Shown piece after piece: positions 14,601-27,128 of a stretch of DNA of 64,000 nucleotides (position 1 is its first letter; each line of letters begins with the position of its first letter). This DNA comes from Eledone cirrhosa (taxonomy: Eukaryota > Mollusca > Cephalopoda > Octopoda > Eledonidae). Location: positions 204,173,929 through 204,237,928 of the forward strand of contig OZ024740.1 of the NCBI GenBank assembly GCA_964016885.1, in the 5' to 3' direction. The notes below the pieces were generated by a model. That model was given only the letters and a program-made list of their open reading frames with translations. It did not search any database and was not told the DNA's origin. The position numbers and the translations under genes were made by a program.

Positions 14601-17600
14601 ACTATGTCCCCTACCATTCAATACCACTGTCTGGGTGTGTTATATCTACAAGTATAGAGATATATACTGGATAGTACCGAGACGTTACACTATGTCCCCT
14701 ACCATTTAATACCACTGTCAGGGTGTGTTGTATCTACAGGTATAGAGATATATACTGGACAGTAGAGAGATCTTACACTATGTCCCCTACCATTGAATAC
14801 CACTGTCAGGGTGTGTTGTATCTACAGATGTAGAGATATATACTGGACAGTAGAGGGGTTACACTATGTCCCTTACCATTGAATACCACTGTCAGGGTGT
14901 GTTGTATCTACAGATATAGAGATATATACTGGACAGTAGAGAGACGTTACACTATGTCCCCTAACATTGAATACCACTGTCAGGGTGTGTTGTATCTACA
15001 GATGTAGAGATATATACTGGTCAGTAGAGAGACGTTACACTATGTCCCCTAACATTGAATACGACTGTCAGGGTGTGTTGTATCTACAGGTATAGAGATA
15101 TATACTTGACAGTAGAGACACGTTAAACTATGTCCCCTACCATTGAATACCACTGTCTGGGTGTGTTGTATCTACAAGTATAGAGATATATACTGGACAG
15201 TAGAGAGACGTTACACTATGTCCCCTACCATGGAATACCACTGTCAGGGTGTGTTGTATCTACAGGTATAGAGATATATACTGGACAGTAGAGAGACGTT
15301 ACACTATGTCCCCTACCATTGAATACCACTGTCAGGGTGTGTTGTATCTACAGATATAGAGATATATACTGGACAGTAGAAAGACGTTACACTATGTCCC
15401 TACCATTGAATACCACTGTCAGGGTGTGTTGTATCTACAGATGTAGAGATATATACTGGACAGTAGTGAGACGTTACACTATGTCCCCTACCATTGAATA
15501 CCGCTGTCAGGGTGTGTTGTATCTACAGATGTAGAAATATATACTGGACAGTAGAGAGACGTTACACTATGTCCCCTACCACGGAATACCACTGTCAGGG
15601 TGTGTTGTATCTACAGGTATAGAGATATATACTGGGCAGTAGAGAGACGTTACACTATGTCCCCTACCATTGAATACCACTGTCAGGGTGTGTTGTATCT
15701 ACAAATTTAGAGATATAAACTGGACAGTAAAGAGACGTTACACTATGTCCCCTACCATTCAATACCACTGTCATGGTGTGTTGTATCTACAGGTATAGAG
15801 ATATACACTGGACAGTAGAGAGACGTTACACTATGTCCCCTACCATAAAATACCACTGTCAGGGTGTGTTGTATCTACAGATATAGAGATATATACTGGA
15901 CAGTAGAGAGACGTTACACTATGTCCCCTACCATTGAATACCACTGTCAGGGTGTGTTGTATCTACAAATTTAGAGATATACACTGGACAGTAAAGTGAC
16001 GTTACACTATGTCCCCTACCATTCAATACCACTGTCATGGTGTGTTGTATCTACAGGTATAGAGATATACACTGGACAGTAGAGTGACGTTACACTATGT
16101 CCCCTACCATAAAATACCACTGTCAGGGTGTGTTGTATCTACAGATATAGAGATATATACTGCATAGTAGAGAGACGTTACACTATGTCCCCTACCATTG
16201 AATACCACTATCAGGGTGTGTTGTATCTACAGATATAGAGATATATACTGGACAGTAGAGAGACGTTACACTATGTCTCCTACCATTGAATACCACTGTC
16301 AGGGTGTGTTGTATCTACAAGTATAGAGATATACACTGGACAGTAGAGAGACGTTACTCTATGTCCCCTAACATTGAATACCACTGTCAGGGTGTGTTGT
16401 ATCTACAAGTATAGAGATATACACTGGACAGTAGAGAGACGTTACACTATGTCCCCTAACATTGAATACCACTGTCAGGGTGTGTTGTATCTACAAGTAT
16501 AGAGATATACACTGGACAGTAGAGAGACGTTACACTATGTCCCCTACCATTGAATACCATTGTCAGGGTGTGTTGTATCTACAGATGTAGAGATATATAC
16601 TGGACGGTAGAGGGGTTAAACTATGTCCCCTACCATTGAATACCACTGTCAGGGTGTGTTGTATCTACAGATATAGAGATATATACTGGACAGTAGAGAG
16701 ACGTTACACTATGTCCCCTACCATTGAATACCACTGTCTGGGTGTGTTGTATCTTCAGATGTAGAGATATATACTGGACAGTAGAGAGACGTTACACTAT
16801 GTCCCCTACCATTCAATACCACTGTCAGGGTGTGTTTTATCTACAGGTATAGAGATATATACTGGATAGTAGAGAGACGTTAGACTATGTCCCCTACCAT
16901 TGAATACCACTGTCAGGGTGTGTTGTATCTACAGGTATAGAGATATATACTGGACAGTAGAGAGACGTTACACTATGTCCCCTACCATTGAATACCACTG
17001 TCAGGGTGTGTTGTATCTACAGGTATAGAGATATATACTGGACAGTAGAGAGACGTTACACTATGTCCCCTACCATTGAATACCACTGTCTGGGTGTGTT
17101 GTATCTACAGATGTAGAGATATATACTGGACAGTAGAGAGATGTGACACTATGTCCCCTACCATTGAATACCACTGTCAGGGTGTGTTGTATCTACATAT
17201 GTACAGATATCTACTGGACAGTAGAGAGACGTTACACTATGTCCCCTACCATTCAATACCACTGTCTGGGTGTGTTGTATCTACAGATGTAGAGATATAT
17301 ACTGAACAGTAGAGAGACGTTACACTATGGCCCCTACCATTCAATACCACTGTCAGGGTGTGTTGTATCTACAGGTATAGAGATATATACTGGATAGTAG
17401 AGAGACGTTACACTATGTCCCGTACCATTGAATACCACTGTCTGGGTGTGTTGTATCTACAGATATAGAGATATATACTGGACAGTAGAAAGACGTTACA
17501 CTATGTCCCCTACCATTCAATACCACTGTCAGGGTGTGTTGTATCTACAGATATAGAGATATATACTGGACAGAAGAGAGACGTTACACTATGTACCCTA

Positions 17601-20600
17601 CCATGGAATACCACTGTCAGGGTGTGTTGTATCTACAGATGTTGAGATATATACTGGACAGTAGAGACACGTTACACTATGTCCCCTACCATTGAATACC
17701 ACTGTCAATGTGTGTTGTATCTACAGATATAGAGATATATACTGGGCAGTAGAGAGAGGTTACACTATGTCCCCTACCATTGAATACCACTGTCTGGGTG
17801 TGTTGTATCTACAGGTATAGAGATATATACTGGACAGTAGAGAGACGTTACACTATGTCCCCTACCATTCAATACCACTGTCAGGGTATGTTGTATCTAC
17901 AGATATAGAGATATATACTGGACAGTAGAGAGACGTTACACTATGTCCCCTACCATTGAATACCACTGTCAGGGTGTGTTATATCTACAGATGTAGAGAT
18001 ATATACTGGGCAGTAGAGAGACGTTAGACTATGTCCCCTACCATTGAATACCACTGTCAGGGTGTGTTGTATCTACAGGTATAGAGATATACACTGGACA
18101 GTAGAGAAACGTTACACTATGTCCCCTACCATTCAATACCACTGTCAGGGTGTGTTGTATCTACAGATGTAGAGATATATACTGGACAGTAGAGAGACGT
18201 TACACTATGTCCCCTACCATTGAATACCACTGTCAGGGTGTGTTGTATCTACAGATTTGCGAAATATACTGGACAGTAGAGAAACGTGACACTATGTCCC
18301 CTACCATTGAATACCACTGTCAGGGTGTGTTGTGTCTACAGATATAGAGATATATACTGGACAGTAGAGAGACGTTACACTATGCCCCCTACCATTGAAT
18401 ACCACTGTCTGGGTGTGTTGTATCTACAGATATAGAGATATATACTGGACAGTAGAGAGACGTTACACTATGTACCCTACCATTGAATACCACTATCAGG
18501 GTGTGTTGTATCTACAGATGTAGAGATATACACTGGACAGTAGAGAAACGTTACACTATGTCCCCTACCATTGAATACCACTGTCAGGGTGTGTTGTATC
18601 CACAGATATAGAGATATATACTGGACAGTAGAGAGACGTTACACTATGTCCCCTACCATTGAATACCACTGTCTGGGTGTGTTGTATCTACAGATGTAGA
18701 GATATATACTGGACAGTAGAGAGACGTTACACTATGTCCCCTACCATTCAATGCCACTGTCAGGGTGTGTTGTATCTACAGGTATAGAGATATATACTGG
18801 ATAGTAGAGAGACGTTACAGTATGTCCCGTACCATTGAATACCACTGTCAGGGTGTGTTGTATCTACAGGTATAGAGATATATACTGGACAGTAGAGACA
18901 CGTTACACTATGTCCCCTACCATTCAATACCACTGTCAGGGTGTGTTGTATCTACAAGTATATAGATATACACTGGACAGTAGAGAGACGTTACACTTTG
19001 TCCCCTACCATTCAATACCACTGTCAGGGTGTGTTGTATCTACAGATGTAGAGTTATATACTGGACAGTAGAGAGACGTTACACTATGTCCCCTACCATT
19101 CAATACCACTGTCTGGGTGTGTTGTATCTACAGGTATAGAGATATATACTGGACAGTAGAGAGACGTTACTCTATGTCCCTACCATTCAATACCACTGTC
19201 AGGGTGTGTTGTATCTACAGGTATAGAGATATATACTGGACAGTAGAGAGACGTTACTCTATGTCCCCTACCATTCAATACCACTGTCAGGGTGTGTTGT
19301 ATCTACAGGTATAGAGATATATACTGGTCAGTAGAGAGACGTTACACTATGTCCCCTACCATTCAATACCACTGTCTGGGTGTGTTATATCTACAAGTAT
19401 AGAGATATATACTGGATAGTACCGAGACGTTACACTATGTCCCCTACCATTTAATACCACTGTCAGGGTGTGTTGTATCTACAGGTATAGAGATATATAC
19501 TGGACAGTAGAGAGATCTTACACTATGTCCCCTACCATTGAATACCACTGTCAGGGTGTGTTGTATCTACAGATGTAGAGATATATACTGGACAGTAGAG
19601 GGGTTACACTATGTCCCTTACCATTGAATACCACTGTCAGGGTGTGTTGTATCTACAGATATAGAGATATATACTGGACAGTAGAGAGACGTTACACTAT
19701 GTCCCCTAACATTGAATACCACTGTCAGGGTGTGTTGTATCTACAGATGTAGAGATATATACTGGTCAGTAGAGAGACGTTACACTATGTCCCCTAACAT
19801 TGAATACGACTGTCAGGGTGTGTTGTATCTACAGGTATAGAGATATATACTTGACAGTAGAGACACGTTAAACTATGTCCCCTACCATTGAATACCACTG
19901 TCTGGGTGTGTTGTATCTACAAGTATAGAGATATATACTGGACAGTAGAGAGACGTTACACTATGTCCCCTACCATGGAATACCACTGTCAGGGTGTGTT
20001 GTATCTACAGATATAGAGATATATACTGGACAGTAGAAAGACGTTACACTATGTCCCTACCATTGAATACCACTGTCAGGGTGTGTTGTATCTACAGATG
20101 TAGAGATATATACTGGACAGTAGTGAGACGTTACACTATGTCCCCTACCATTGAATACCGCTGTCAGGGTGTGTTGTATCTACAGATGTAGAAATATATA
20201 CTGGACAGTAGAGAGACGTTACACTATGTCCCCTACCACGGAATACCACTGTCAGGGTGTGTTGTATCTACAGGTATAGAGATATATACTGGGCAGTAGA
20301 GAGACGTTACACTATGTCCCCTACCATTGAATACCACTGTCAGGGTGTGTTGTATCTACAAATTTAGAGATATACACTGGACAGTAAAGAGACGTTACAC
20401 TATGTCCCCTACCATTCAATACCACTGTCATGGTGTGTTGTATCTACAGGTATAGAGATATACACTGGACAGTAGAGAGACGTTACACTATGTCCCCTAC
20501 CATAAAATACCACTGTCAGGGTGTGTTGTATCTACAGATATAGAGATATATACTGGACAGTAGAGAGACGTTACACTATGTCCCCTACCATTGAATACCA

Positions 20601-21215
20601 CTGTCAGGGTGTGTTGTATCTACAAATTTAGAGATATACACTGGACAGTAAAGTGACGTTACACTATGTCCCCTACCATTCAATACCACTGTCATGGTGT
20701 GTTGTATCTACAGGTATAGAGATATACACTGGACAGTAGAGTGACGTTACACTATGTCCCCTACCATAAAATACCACTGTCAGGGTGTGTTGTATCTACA
20801 GATATAGAGATATATACTGCATAGTAGAGAGACGTTACACTATGTCCCCTACCATTGAATACCACTATCAGGGTGTGTTGTATCTACAGATATAGAGATA
20901 TATACTGGACAGTAGAGAGACGTTACACTATGTCTCCTACCATTGAATACCACTGTCAGGGTGTGTTGTATCTACAAGTATAGAGATATACACTGGACAG
21001 TAGAGAGACGTTACTCTATGTCCCCTAACATTGAATACCACTGTCAGGGTGTGTTGTATCTACAAGTATAGAGATATACACTGGACAGTAGAGAGACGTT
21101 ACACTATGTCCCCTAACATTGAATACCACTGTCAGGGTGTGTTGTATCTACAAGTATAGAGATATACACTGGACAGTAGAGAGACGTTACACTATGTCCC
21201 CTACCATTGAATACC
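11641..21215. repeat. 4.66-4.92-kb higher-order blocks in tandem
   Basis: The marker ATTGTCAGGG followed by the GAGGGGTTA monomer lies at 11,641, 16,559 and 21,216, giving blocks of 4,918 and 4,657 bp. Many rarer variants recur at a 4,834-bp spacing, for example GATTTGCGAAAT at 13,420 and 18,254. The length differences are accounted for by gain or loss of single monomers plus one missing base near 19,178. The two blocks differ only at scattered single bases by eye. A partial third block follows to about 23 kb, where GATTTGCGAAAT returns at 22,647, with more divergence and an extra monomer. Confidence 0.85.
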
Positions 21216-24200
21216 ATTGTCAGGGTGTGTTGTATCTACAGATGTAGAGATATATACTGGACGGTAGAGGGGTTAAACTATGTCCCCTACCATTGAATAC
21301 CACTGTCAGGGTGTGTTGTATCTACAGATATAGAGATATATACTGGACAGTAGAGAGACGTTACACTATGTCCCCTACCATTGAATACCACTGTCTGGGT
21401 GTGTTGTATCTTCAGATGTAGAGATATATACTGGACAGTAGAGAGACGTTACACTATGTCCCCTACCATTCAATACCACTGTCAGGGTGTGTTTTATCTA
21501 CAGGTATAGAGATATATACTGGATAGTAGAGAGACGTTAGACTATGTCCCCTACCATTGAATACCACTGTCAGGGTGTGTTGTATCTACAGGTATAGAGA
21601 TATATACTGGACAGTAGAGAGACGTTACACTATGTCCCCTACCATTGAATACCACTGTCAGGGTGTGTTGTATCTACAGGTATAGAGATATATACTGGAC
21701 AGTAGAGAGACGTTACACTATGTCCCCTACCATTGAATACCACTGTCTGGGTGTGTTGTATCTACAGATGTAGAGATATATACTGGACAGTAGAGAGATG
21801 TGACACTATGTCCCCTACCATTGAATACCACTGTCAGGGTGTGTTGTATCTACATATGTAAAGATATCTACTGGACAGTAGAGAGACGTTACACTATGTC
21901 CCCTACCATTCAATACCACTGTCTGGGTGTGTTGTATCTACAGATGTAGAGATATATACTGAACAGTAGAGAGACGTTACACTATGTCCCCTACCATTCA
22001 ATACCACTGTCAGGGTGTGTTGTATCTAGAGGTATAGAGATATATACTGGATAGTAGAGAGACGTTACACTATGTCCCGTACCATTGAATACCACTGTCT
22101 GGGTGTGTTGTATCTACAAGTATAGAGATATATACTGGATAGTACCGAGACGTTACACTATGTCCCCTACCATTGAATACCACTGTCAGGGTGTGTTGTA
22201 TCTACAGATATAGAGATATATACTGGACAGTAGAAAGACGTTACACTATGTCCCCTACCATTCAATACCACTGTCAGGGTGTGTTGTATCTACAGATATA
22301 GAGATATATACTGGACAGAAGAGAGACGTTACACTATGTACCCTACCATGGAATACCACTGTCAGGGTGTGTTGTATCTACAGATATAGAGATATAAACT
22401 GGACAGTAGAGAGACGTTACACTATGTCCCCTACCATTGAATACCACTGTCAGGGTGTGTTATATCTACAGATGTAGAGATATATACTGGGCAGTAGAGA
22501 GACGTTAGACTATGTCCCCTACCATTGAATACCACTGTCAGCGTGTGTTGTATCTACAGGTATAGAGATATACACTGGACAGTAGAGAGACGTTACACTA
22601 TGTCCCCTACCATTGAATACCACTGTCAGGGTGTGTTGTATCTACAGATTTGCGAAATATACTGGACAGTAGAGAGACGTGACACTATGTCCCCTACCAT
22701 TGAATACCACTGTCAGGGTGTGTTGTGTCTACAGATATAGAGATATATACTGGACAGTAGAGAGACGTTACACTATGCCCCCTACCATTGAATACCACTG
22801 TCTGGGTGTGTTGTATCTACAGATATAGAGATATATACTGGACAGTAGAGAGACGTTACACTATGTACCCTACCATTGAATACCACTGTCAGGGTGTGTT
22901 GTATCTACAGATGTAGAGATATACACTGGACAGTAGAGAAACGTTACACTATGTCCCCTACCATTGAATACCACTGTCAGGGTGTGTTGTATCTACAGAT
23001 ATAGAGATATATACTGGACAGTAGAGAGACGTTACACTATGTCCCCTACCATTGAATACCACTGTCTGTGTGTGTTGTATCTACAAGTATAGAGATATAT
23101 ACTGGACAGTAGAGGGGTTACAATATGTCCCCTACCATTGAATACCACTGTCAGGGTGTGTTGTATCTACAGATATAGAGATATATACTGGACAGTAGAG
23201 AGACGTTACACTATGTCCCCTACCATTGAATACCACTGTCTGGGTGTGTTGTATCTTCAGATATAGAGATATATACTGGACAGTAGAGGGGTTACACTAT
23301 GTCCCCTACCATTCAATACCACTGTCAATGTGTGTTGTATCTACAGATATAGAGATATATACTGGACAGTAGAGAGACGTTACACTATGTACCCTACCAT
23401 TGAATACCACTGTCTGGGTGTGTTGTATCTACAGGTATAGAGATATATACTGGACAGTAGAGAGACGTTACACTATGTCCCCTACCATTGAATACCACTG
23501 TCAGGGTGTGTTGTATCTACAGATATAGAGATATATACTGGACAGTAGAGAGACGTTACACTATGTCCCCTACCATTGAATACCACTGTCAGGGTGTGTT
23601 GTATCTACAGATATAGAGATATATACTGGACAGTAGAGGGGTTACACTATGTCCCCTACCATTCAATACCACTGTCAATGTGTGTTGTATCTACAGATAT
23701 AGAGATATATACTGGACAGTAGAGAGACGTTACACTATGTACCCTACCATTGAATACCACTGTCAGGGTGTGTTGTATCTACAGATGTAGAGATATATAC
23801 TGGACAGTAGAGAGTCGTTACACTATGTCCCCTACCATTGAATACCACTGTCAGGGTGTGTTGTATCTACAGATGTAGAGATATATACTGGACAGTAGAG
23901 AGACGTTTCACTATGTCCCCTACCATTGAATACCACTGTCAGGGTGTGTTGTATCTACAGATGTAGAGATATATACTGGACAGTAGAGAGATGTTACACT
24001 ATGTCCCCTACCATTGAATACCACTGTCAGGGTGTGTTGTATCTACAGATATAGAGATATATACTGGACAGTAGAGAGACGTTACACTATGTCCCCTACC
24101 ATTGAATACCACTGTCAGGGTGTGTTGTATCTACAGATATAGAGATATATACTGGACATTAGAGGGGTTACACTATGTCCCCTACCATTCAATACCACTG

Positions 24201-24605
24201 TCAGGGTGTGTTGTATCTACAGATATAGAGATATATACTGGACAGTAGGGAGACGTTACACTATGTACCCTACCATTGAATACCACTGTCAGGGTATGTT
24301 GTATCTACAGATATAGAGATATATACTGGACATTAGAGGGGTTACACTATGTCCCCTACCATTCAATACCACTGTCAATGTGTGTTGTATCTTCAGATGT
24401 AGAGATATATACTGGACAGTAGAGAGACGTTACACTATGTCCCCTACCATTGAATACCACTGTCAATGTGTGTTGTATCTACAGATATAGAGATATATAC
24501 TGGACAGTAGAGAGACGTTACACTATGTCCCCTACCATTCAATACCACTGTCAATGTGTGTTGTATCTTCAGATGTAGAGATATATACTGGGCAGTAGAG
24601 AGAGG

Positions 24606-24870
24606 TTACACCATGTCCAAACTGTCACACTGTATCCCATAATATCCACTGTCAGGGTGTCTAGTATTTACAGATATTCAGATATATACTGGACAGTTGA
24701 GGGGTTACAATATGTCCCATACCATTCAATACTACTGTTGGTGTACTGTAGTTACAGATATAGAGAAATATACAGTAGAAAGAGGTTATATACACTGGAC
24801 AGTAGAAAGTGGTTATATACACTGTCCAAACTGTCACACTATACTTCATACCATTCATCACTACAGGTTA
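24606..24870. repeat. Degenerate right edge of the satellite array
   Basis: Monomer landmarks are still readable (CACTGTCAGGGTGTCTAG, GATATATACTGGACAG, TATGTCCCATACCATTCA), but substitutions and indels accumulate toward the right. After about 24,780 only fragments remain, such as TATACACTGGACAGTAGA repeated twice and a last ATACCATTCATCACTACAG. This is the usual pattern of an array end that no longer takes part in exchange. Confidence 0.85.
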
Positions 24871-25289
24871 GAATGTTCTATATATTCCTCAACTAAACAG
24901 ACAAAGACGATAGATCTGTGTGCTGTATTTCATCATTCGAACGACTACCTGCATGCTCGGTTAGGGTTGACTTGATCAAAAACACCACAGTGTTTGGTTA
25001 TTAATTCATTTGATAGAATATGAACCTTTATAAATCCACTCAGTTTTATATTATCGAATTTTACCGTTCAATAAGTAAATGTCTGCTCCCCAAACCACTA
25101 CTTTTCTCCAGGAATTAGATATCAATAAGTTATTTTGATATTAAAATAAATATACATGAAAGAAGGTCCTTAATTTTGATAATTTTGATATATAGATAAG
25201 TTATTTTGATGCAGTGATAGATATGCTGCAATTTGTAAACACATAAGTCTATGTAACTTACAATTATTACATAATATATTCAATAATGT
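24871..25289. other. AT-rich spacer, no gene seen
   Basis: AT-rich sequence between the satellite edge and the first transposon. There is no convincing reading frame, RNA gene or repeat. It contains short local repeats such as TTATTTTGAT, which occurs twice within 80 bases. Confidence 0.6.
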
Positions 25290-25485
25290 CAGACCTATCA
25301 ACTCTCCCCGTCGGACGGGGAGATCTCCCGCCTACATCGGGGGGCGTGAGAGATGTCTTCTCTTGTGAAAATGGGTATAGCTTTCATTATATAAAATCTC
25401 CCCATTTTACCTCATTTCTCTCCGTTTTGGGGCAACTTTTGTTCATGGTATTCCCTATCAGGGTTTTTAGAAGTTGGCAGGTCTG
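25290..25485. mobile_element. Short non-autonomous DNA transposon (hAT-like MITE)
   Basis: Imperfect terminal inverted repeats: the left end begins CAGACCTATCAACTC and the right end, read on the other strand, is CAGACCTGCCAACTTC. Between them lie about 165 bp with no coding capacity, including ACTCTCCCCGTC and CGTTTTGGGGCAAC. The CAGACCT(G)CCAACTCTCC type of end is familiar from short hAT-related elements in invertebrates; that assignment is from memory of the family. The flanking target duplication is not clear (AATAATGT on the left, CAATGTAG on the right). Confidence 0.55.
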
Positions 25486-25580
25486 CAATGTAGTTCACAT
25501 CGAAATGGCGGGCTAAGTGGTTACTTACTCGCAATATGAATGCTCAGCCGTATAATAATCTCAGAATATATCTCATTAAG

Positions 25581-26914
25581 TTTGCATCTCGGCACCTGGG
25601 GAGACAAATCCATGCTGTTCAACAGCGTCGTCGGACTCTGGACGGATGGATCGATGAAGTTGCGCGTCCGTTATCTACTATTGCCTGCCGTCGTGCCTTG
25701 CTCCTGTTCGCACCTCAACAAATTGGAACGTCTGCTCTTCCGCTTTTTGTGGAATGGACAGATTCTATTGGTGAGGTGGTCCATCTACATGGAGGGTTGG
25801 GCATGCCGTGAATTATGACGCTTAAACATGCGCTGAGGCTATGGTATCTTCAGATATTCTTAAACGATAAACAGACCCTTCCACAGCTCGTCTCTTTGAC
25901 TAAGCTGGAGTCCTGGGTCAAGAAGAGACCCTGACTGGGCATCTGGCATCTGGAATGTTGCCAGGCGCTCACTGCCCTCTACAGGGAGGACTACGAGGTC
26001 AGTGGAAATTCCACTCTTGAGTTCTATAGAGGATTACTGGTGGGCTAGTGCGATGAGGCTCTCGGAGAAGCGCTGGGCGTCGATGAAATCGAACTGACCA
26101 GGCTGTTCCGAAGGACTTTTGAGCCTGTGACTATGGATAATTTCCAGAACTCCCTTGCTTGGCAGTGTTACGGGAGGGGGCACTGCCGGTTGGAGAACTC
26201 TACAGGCACAGAAGTGCTGTCAGACGGACCTTCCCAAGTTGTGCGTAGAGCGACAAAACTGTTCTGCACGCATTCGTCCAGTGTCCGTGCATTGTGGAGT
26301 TATGTCGAATAGATGTTGTCGCGTGGAGAACGGATCAGGCTATCGGCCGAGTCCATAGTGAAGATCGACCCACCGTCTTCTTTTGGCCAGGAAGGGCAGG
26401 CAATTTTCCTCTGTCTGGTGGCAGTAGCGAAAGAGGTTGTATGGTGGACGAGGTTGAAAGGACTGAAGACAGACACTTTTCTCTTCGGCCAATCCCTCAT
26501 CAACTCTTTCAAGTTTCACTTGGAAAGGAAGGTGAGTGTGGAGAGAGAAGTGCTGCCCCCCAGTACATTTGCTGAAAGGTGGGTGAATGTGGCGAGAATG
26601 GCCCGTGTGAGTGGGCCTACTCTGATCATGCGCCTGTATGTTGGTAAATTTGAGGAGGAGAGGGGTGCCCTTCGCGGGTGCTCTCGAAGCGTCGGGTTGT
26701 TCAGGATTGGTGGGGTACCTGAGTCAACCATGGGTGGTTATCCCCCCTATTGAAGAATTTTTCATTGTTGTATTTTTCTTGTTATTTTGTTATTGTTATT
26801 TATATTTTTACACGTTATATATGTAAACCCCCACTGTCCCTGTCTTTTGTGTTGTCCCCTATATATCGGCCCTTGTGGCCAATAAATTAAACTATTATTA
26901 TTATTATTATTAAT
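25581..26914 (+). pseudogene. 5'-truncated LINE, copy A (C-terminal part of ORF2 and 3' UTR)
   Basis: Starts inside ORF2 at a point equivalent to 31,262 of copy B (both read CTCGGCACCTGG) and runs to an AATAAATTAAAC plus TTA-repeat tail. It keeps, in the normal orientation, the segment that is inverted in copy B (TTCCGCTTTTTGTGGAATGG, about 25,740) and the DNFQNSLAWQC stretch near 26,130 that copy B lacks. It has lost about 150 bp after GATGAAGTTG (about 25,660) and carries several stops and frameshifts. The last readable frame (26,313-26,753) encodes the conserved C terminus with AERWVNVARMARVSGPTL. The stop used in copy B is here changed to TAT, so this frame reads into the 3' UTR. The 3' UTRs of A and B are nearly the same, so both belong to one family. 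Not functional. Confidence 0.85.
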
Positions 26915-27050
26915 ATTGCGTCTGAACGGACGTCTTTTTGCTCGCTCTCGTAAGTTTATTTATTTACCTGTCAAAACTTATTTATTGAATTTTTTGTTGT
27001 TGTGTAAGGCATACAAGCACTTGAACTTTGCCCTGTGAAGGGGAAAGAAT

Positions 27051-27078
27051 AATATTTGGGCCTTTTGGCCCAAATATT
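27051..27078 (+). promoter_or_regulatory. Perfect 12-bp hairpin in the LINE copy B leader
   Basis: AATATTTGGGCC, loop TTTT, GGCCCAAATATT: a perfect stem 50 bases upstream of the probable ORF1 start (ATG at 27,129). Copy C has a hairpin at the equivalent place with a different but paired sequence (57,000-57,022). It may be a structured 5' UTR element acting in translation or RNP assembly. The pairing is seen; the role is inferred. Confidence 0.6.
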
Positions 27079-27128
27079 TGAACTCTTTTACATTTTAAAA
27101 AATAATCGAAAGAAAAAAGAAAAAAAAC

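Larger units (their letters stand above)
1..24605. repeat. 88-bp tandem satellite array (about 280 monomers)
   Basis: Uninterrupted head-to-tail array that continues past the left edge of the window. Successive landmarks ACCATTGAAT at 203, 291 and 379 give a period of 88 bp. Each monomer carries recognisable blocks: GAGAGACGTTACACTATG, TCCCCTACCATTGAATACC, ACTGTCAGGGTGTGTTG, TATCTACAG and GATATATACTGGACAG. Variants recur: CTGGGTG for CAGGGTG; a GAGGGGTTA form two bases shorter; a GCGAAATATA form one base shorter; and TTGAATACC versus TTCAATACC. Because 88 is not a multiple of three, frames read at most about 80 codons before a stop, so the peptides are artefacts. No CENP-B-box-like motif was seen. 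Centromeric, subtelomeric or interstitial location cannot be told from this window. Confidence 0.97.

Noticed and set aside
1791..22740. Repeated 60-79-codon open frames in the satellite (peptides with CCIYRYRDIYWTVERR)
   Set aside because: They are the three frames of an 88-bp repeat read across two or three monomers until a stop. The same peptide recurs at every higher-order copy, with no start context, domain or non-repeat coding sequence.
1..24605. Possible CRISPR-like or bacterial direct-repeat array
   Set aside because: The repeats are contiguous 88-bp monomers without spacers, and the surroundings are clearly eukaryotic (introns, LINEs, SINEs).
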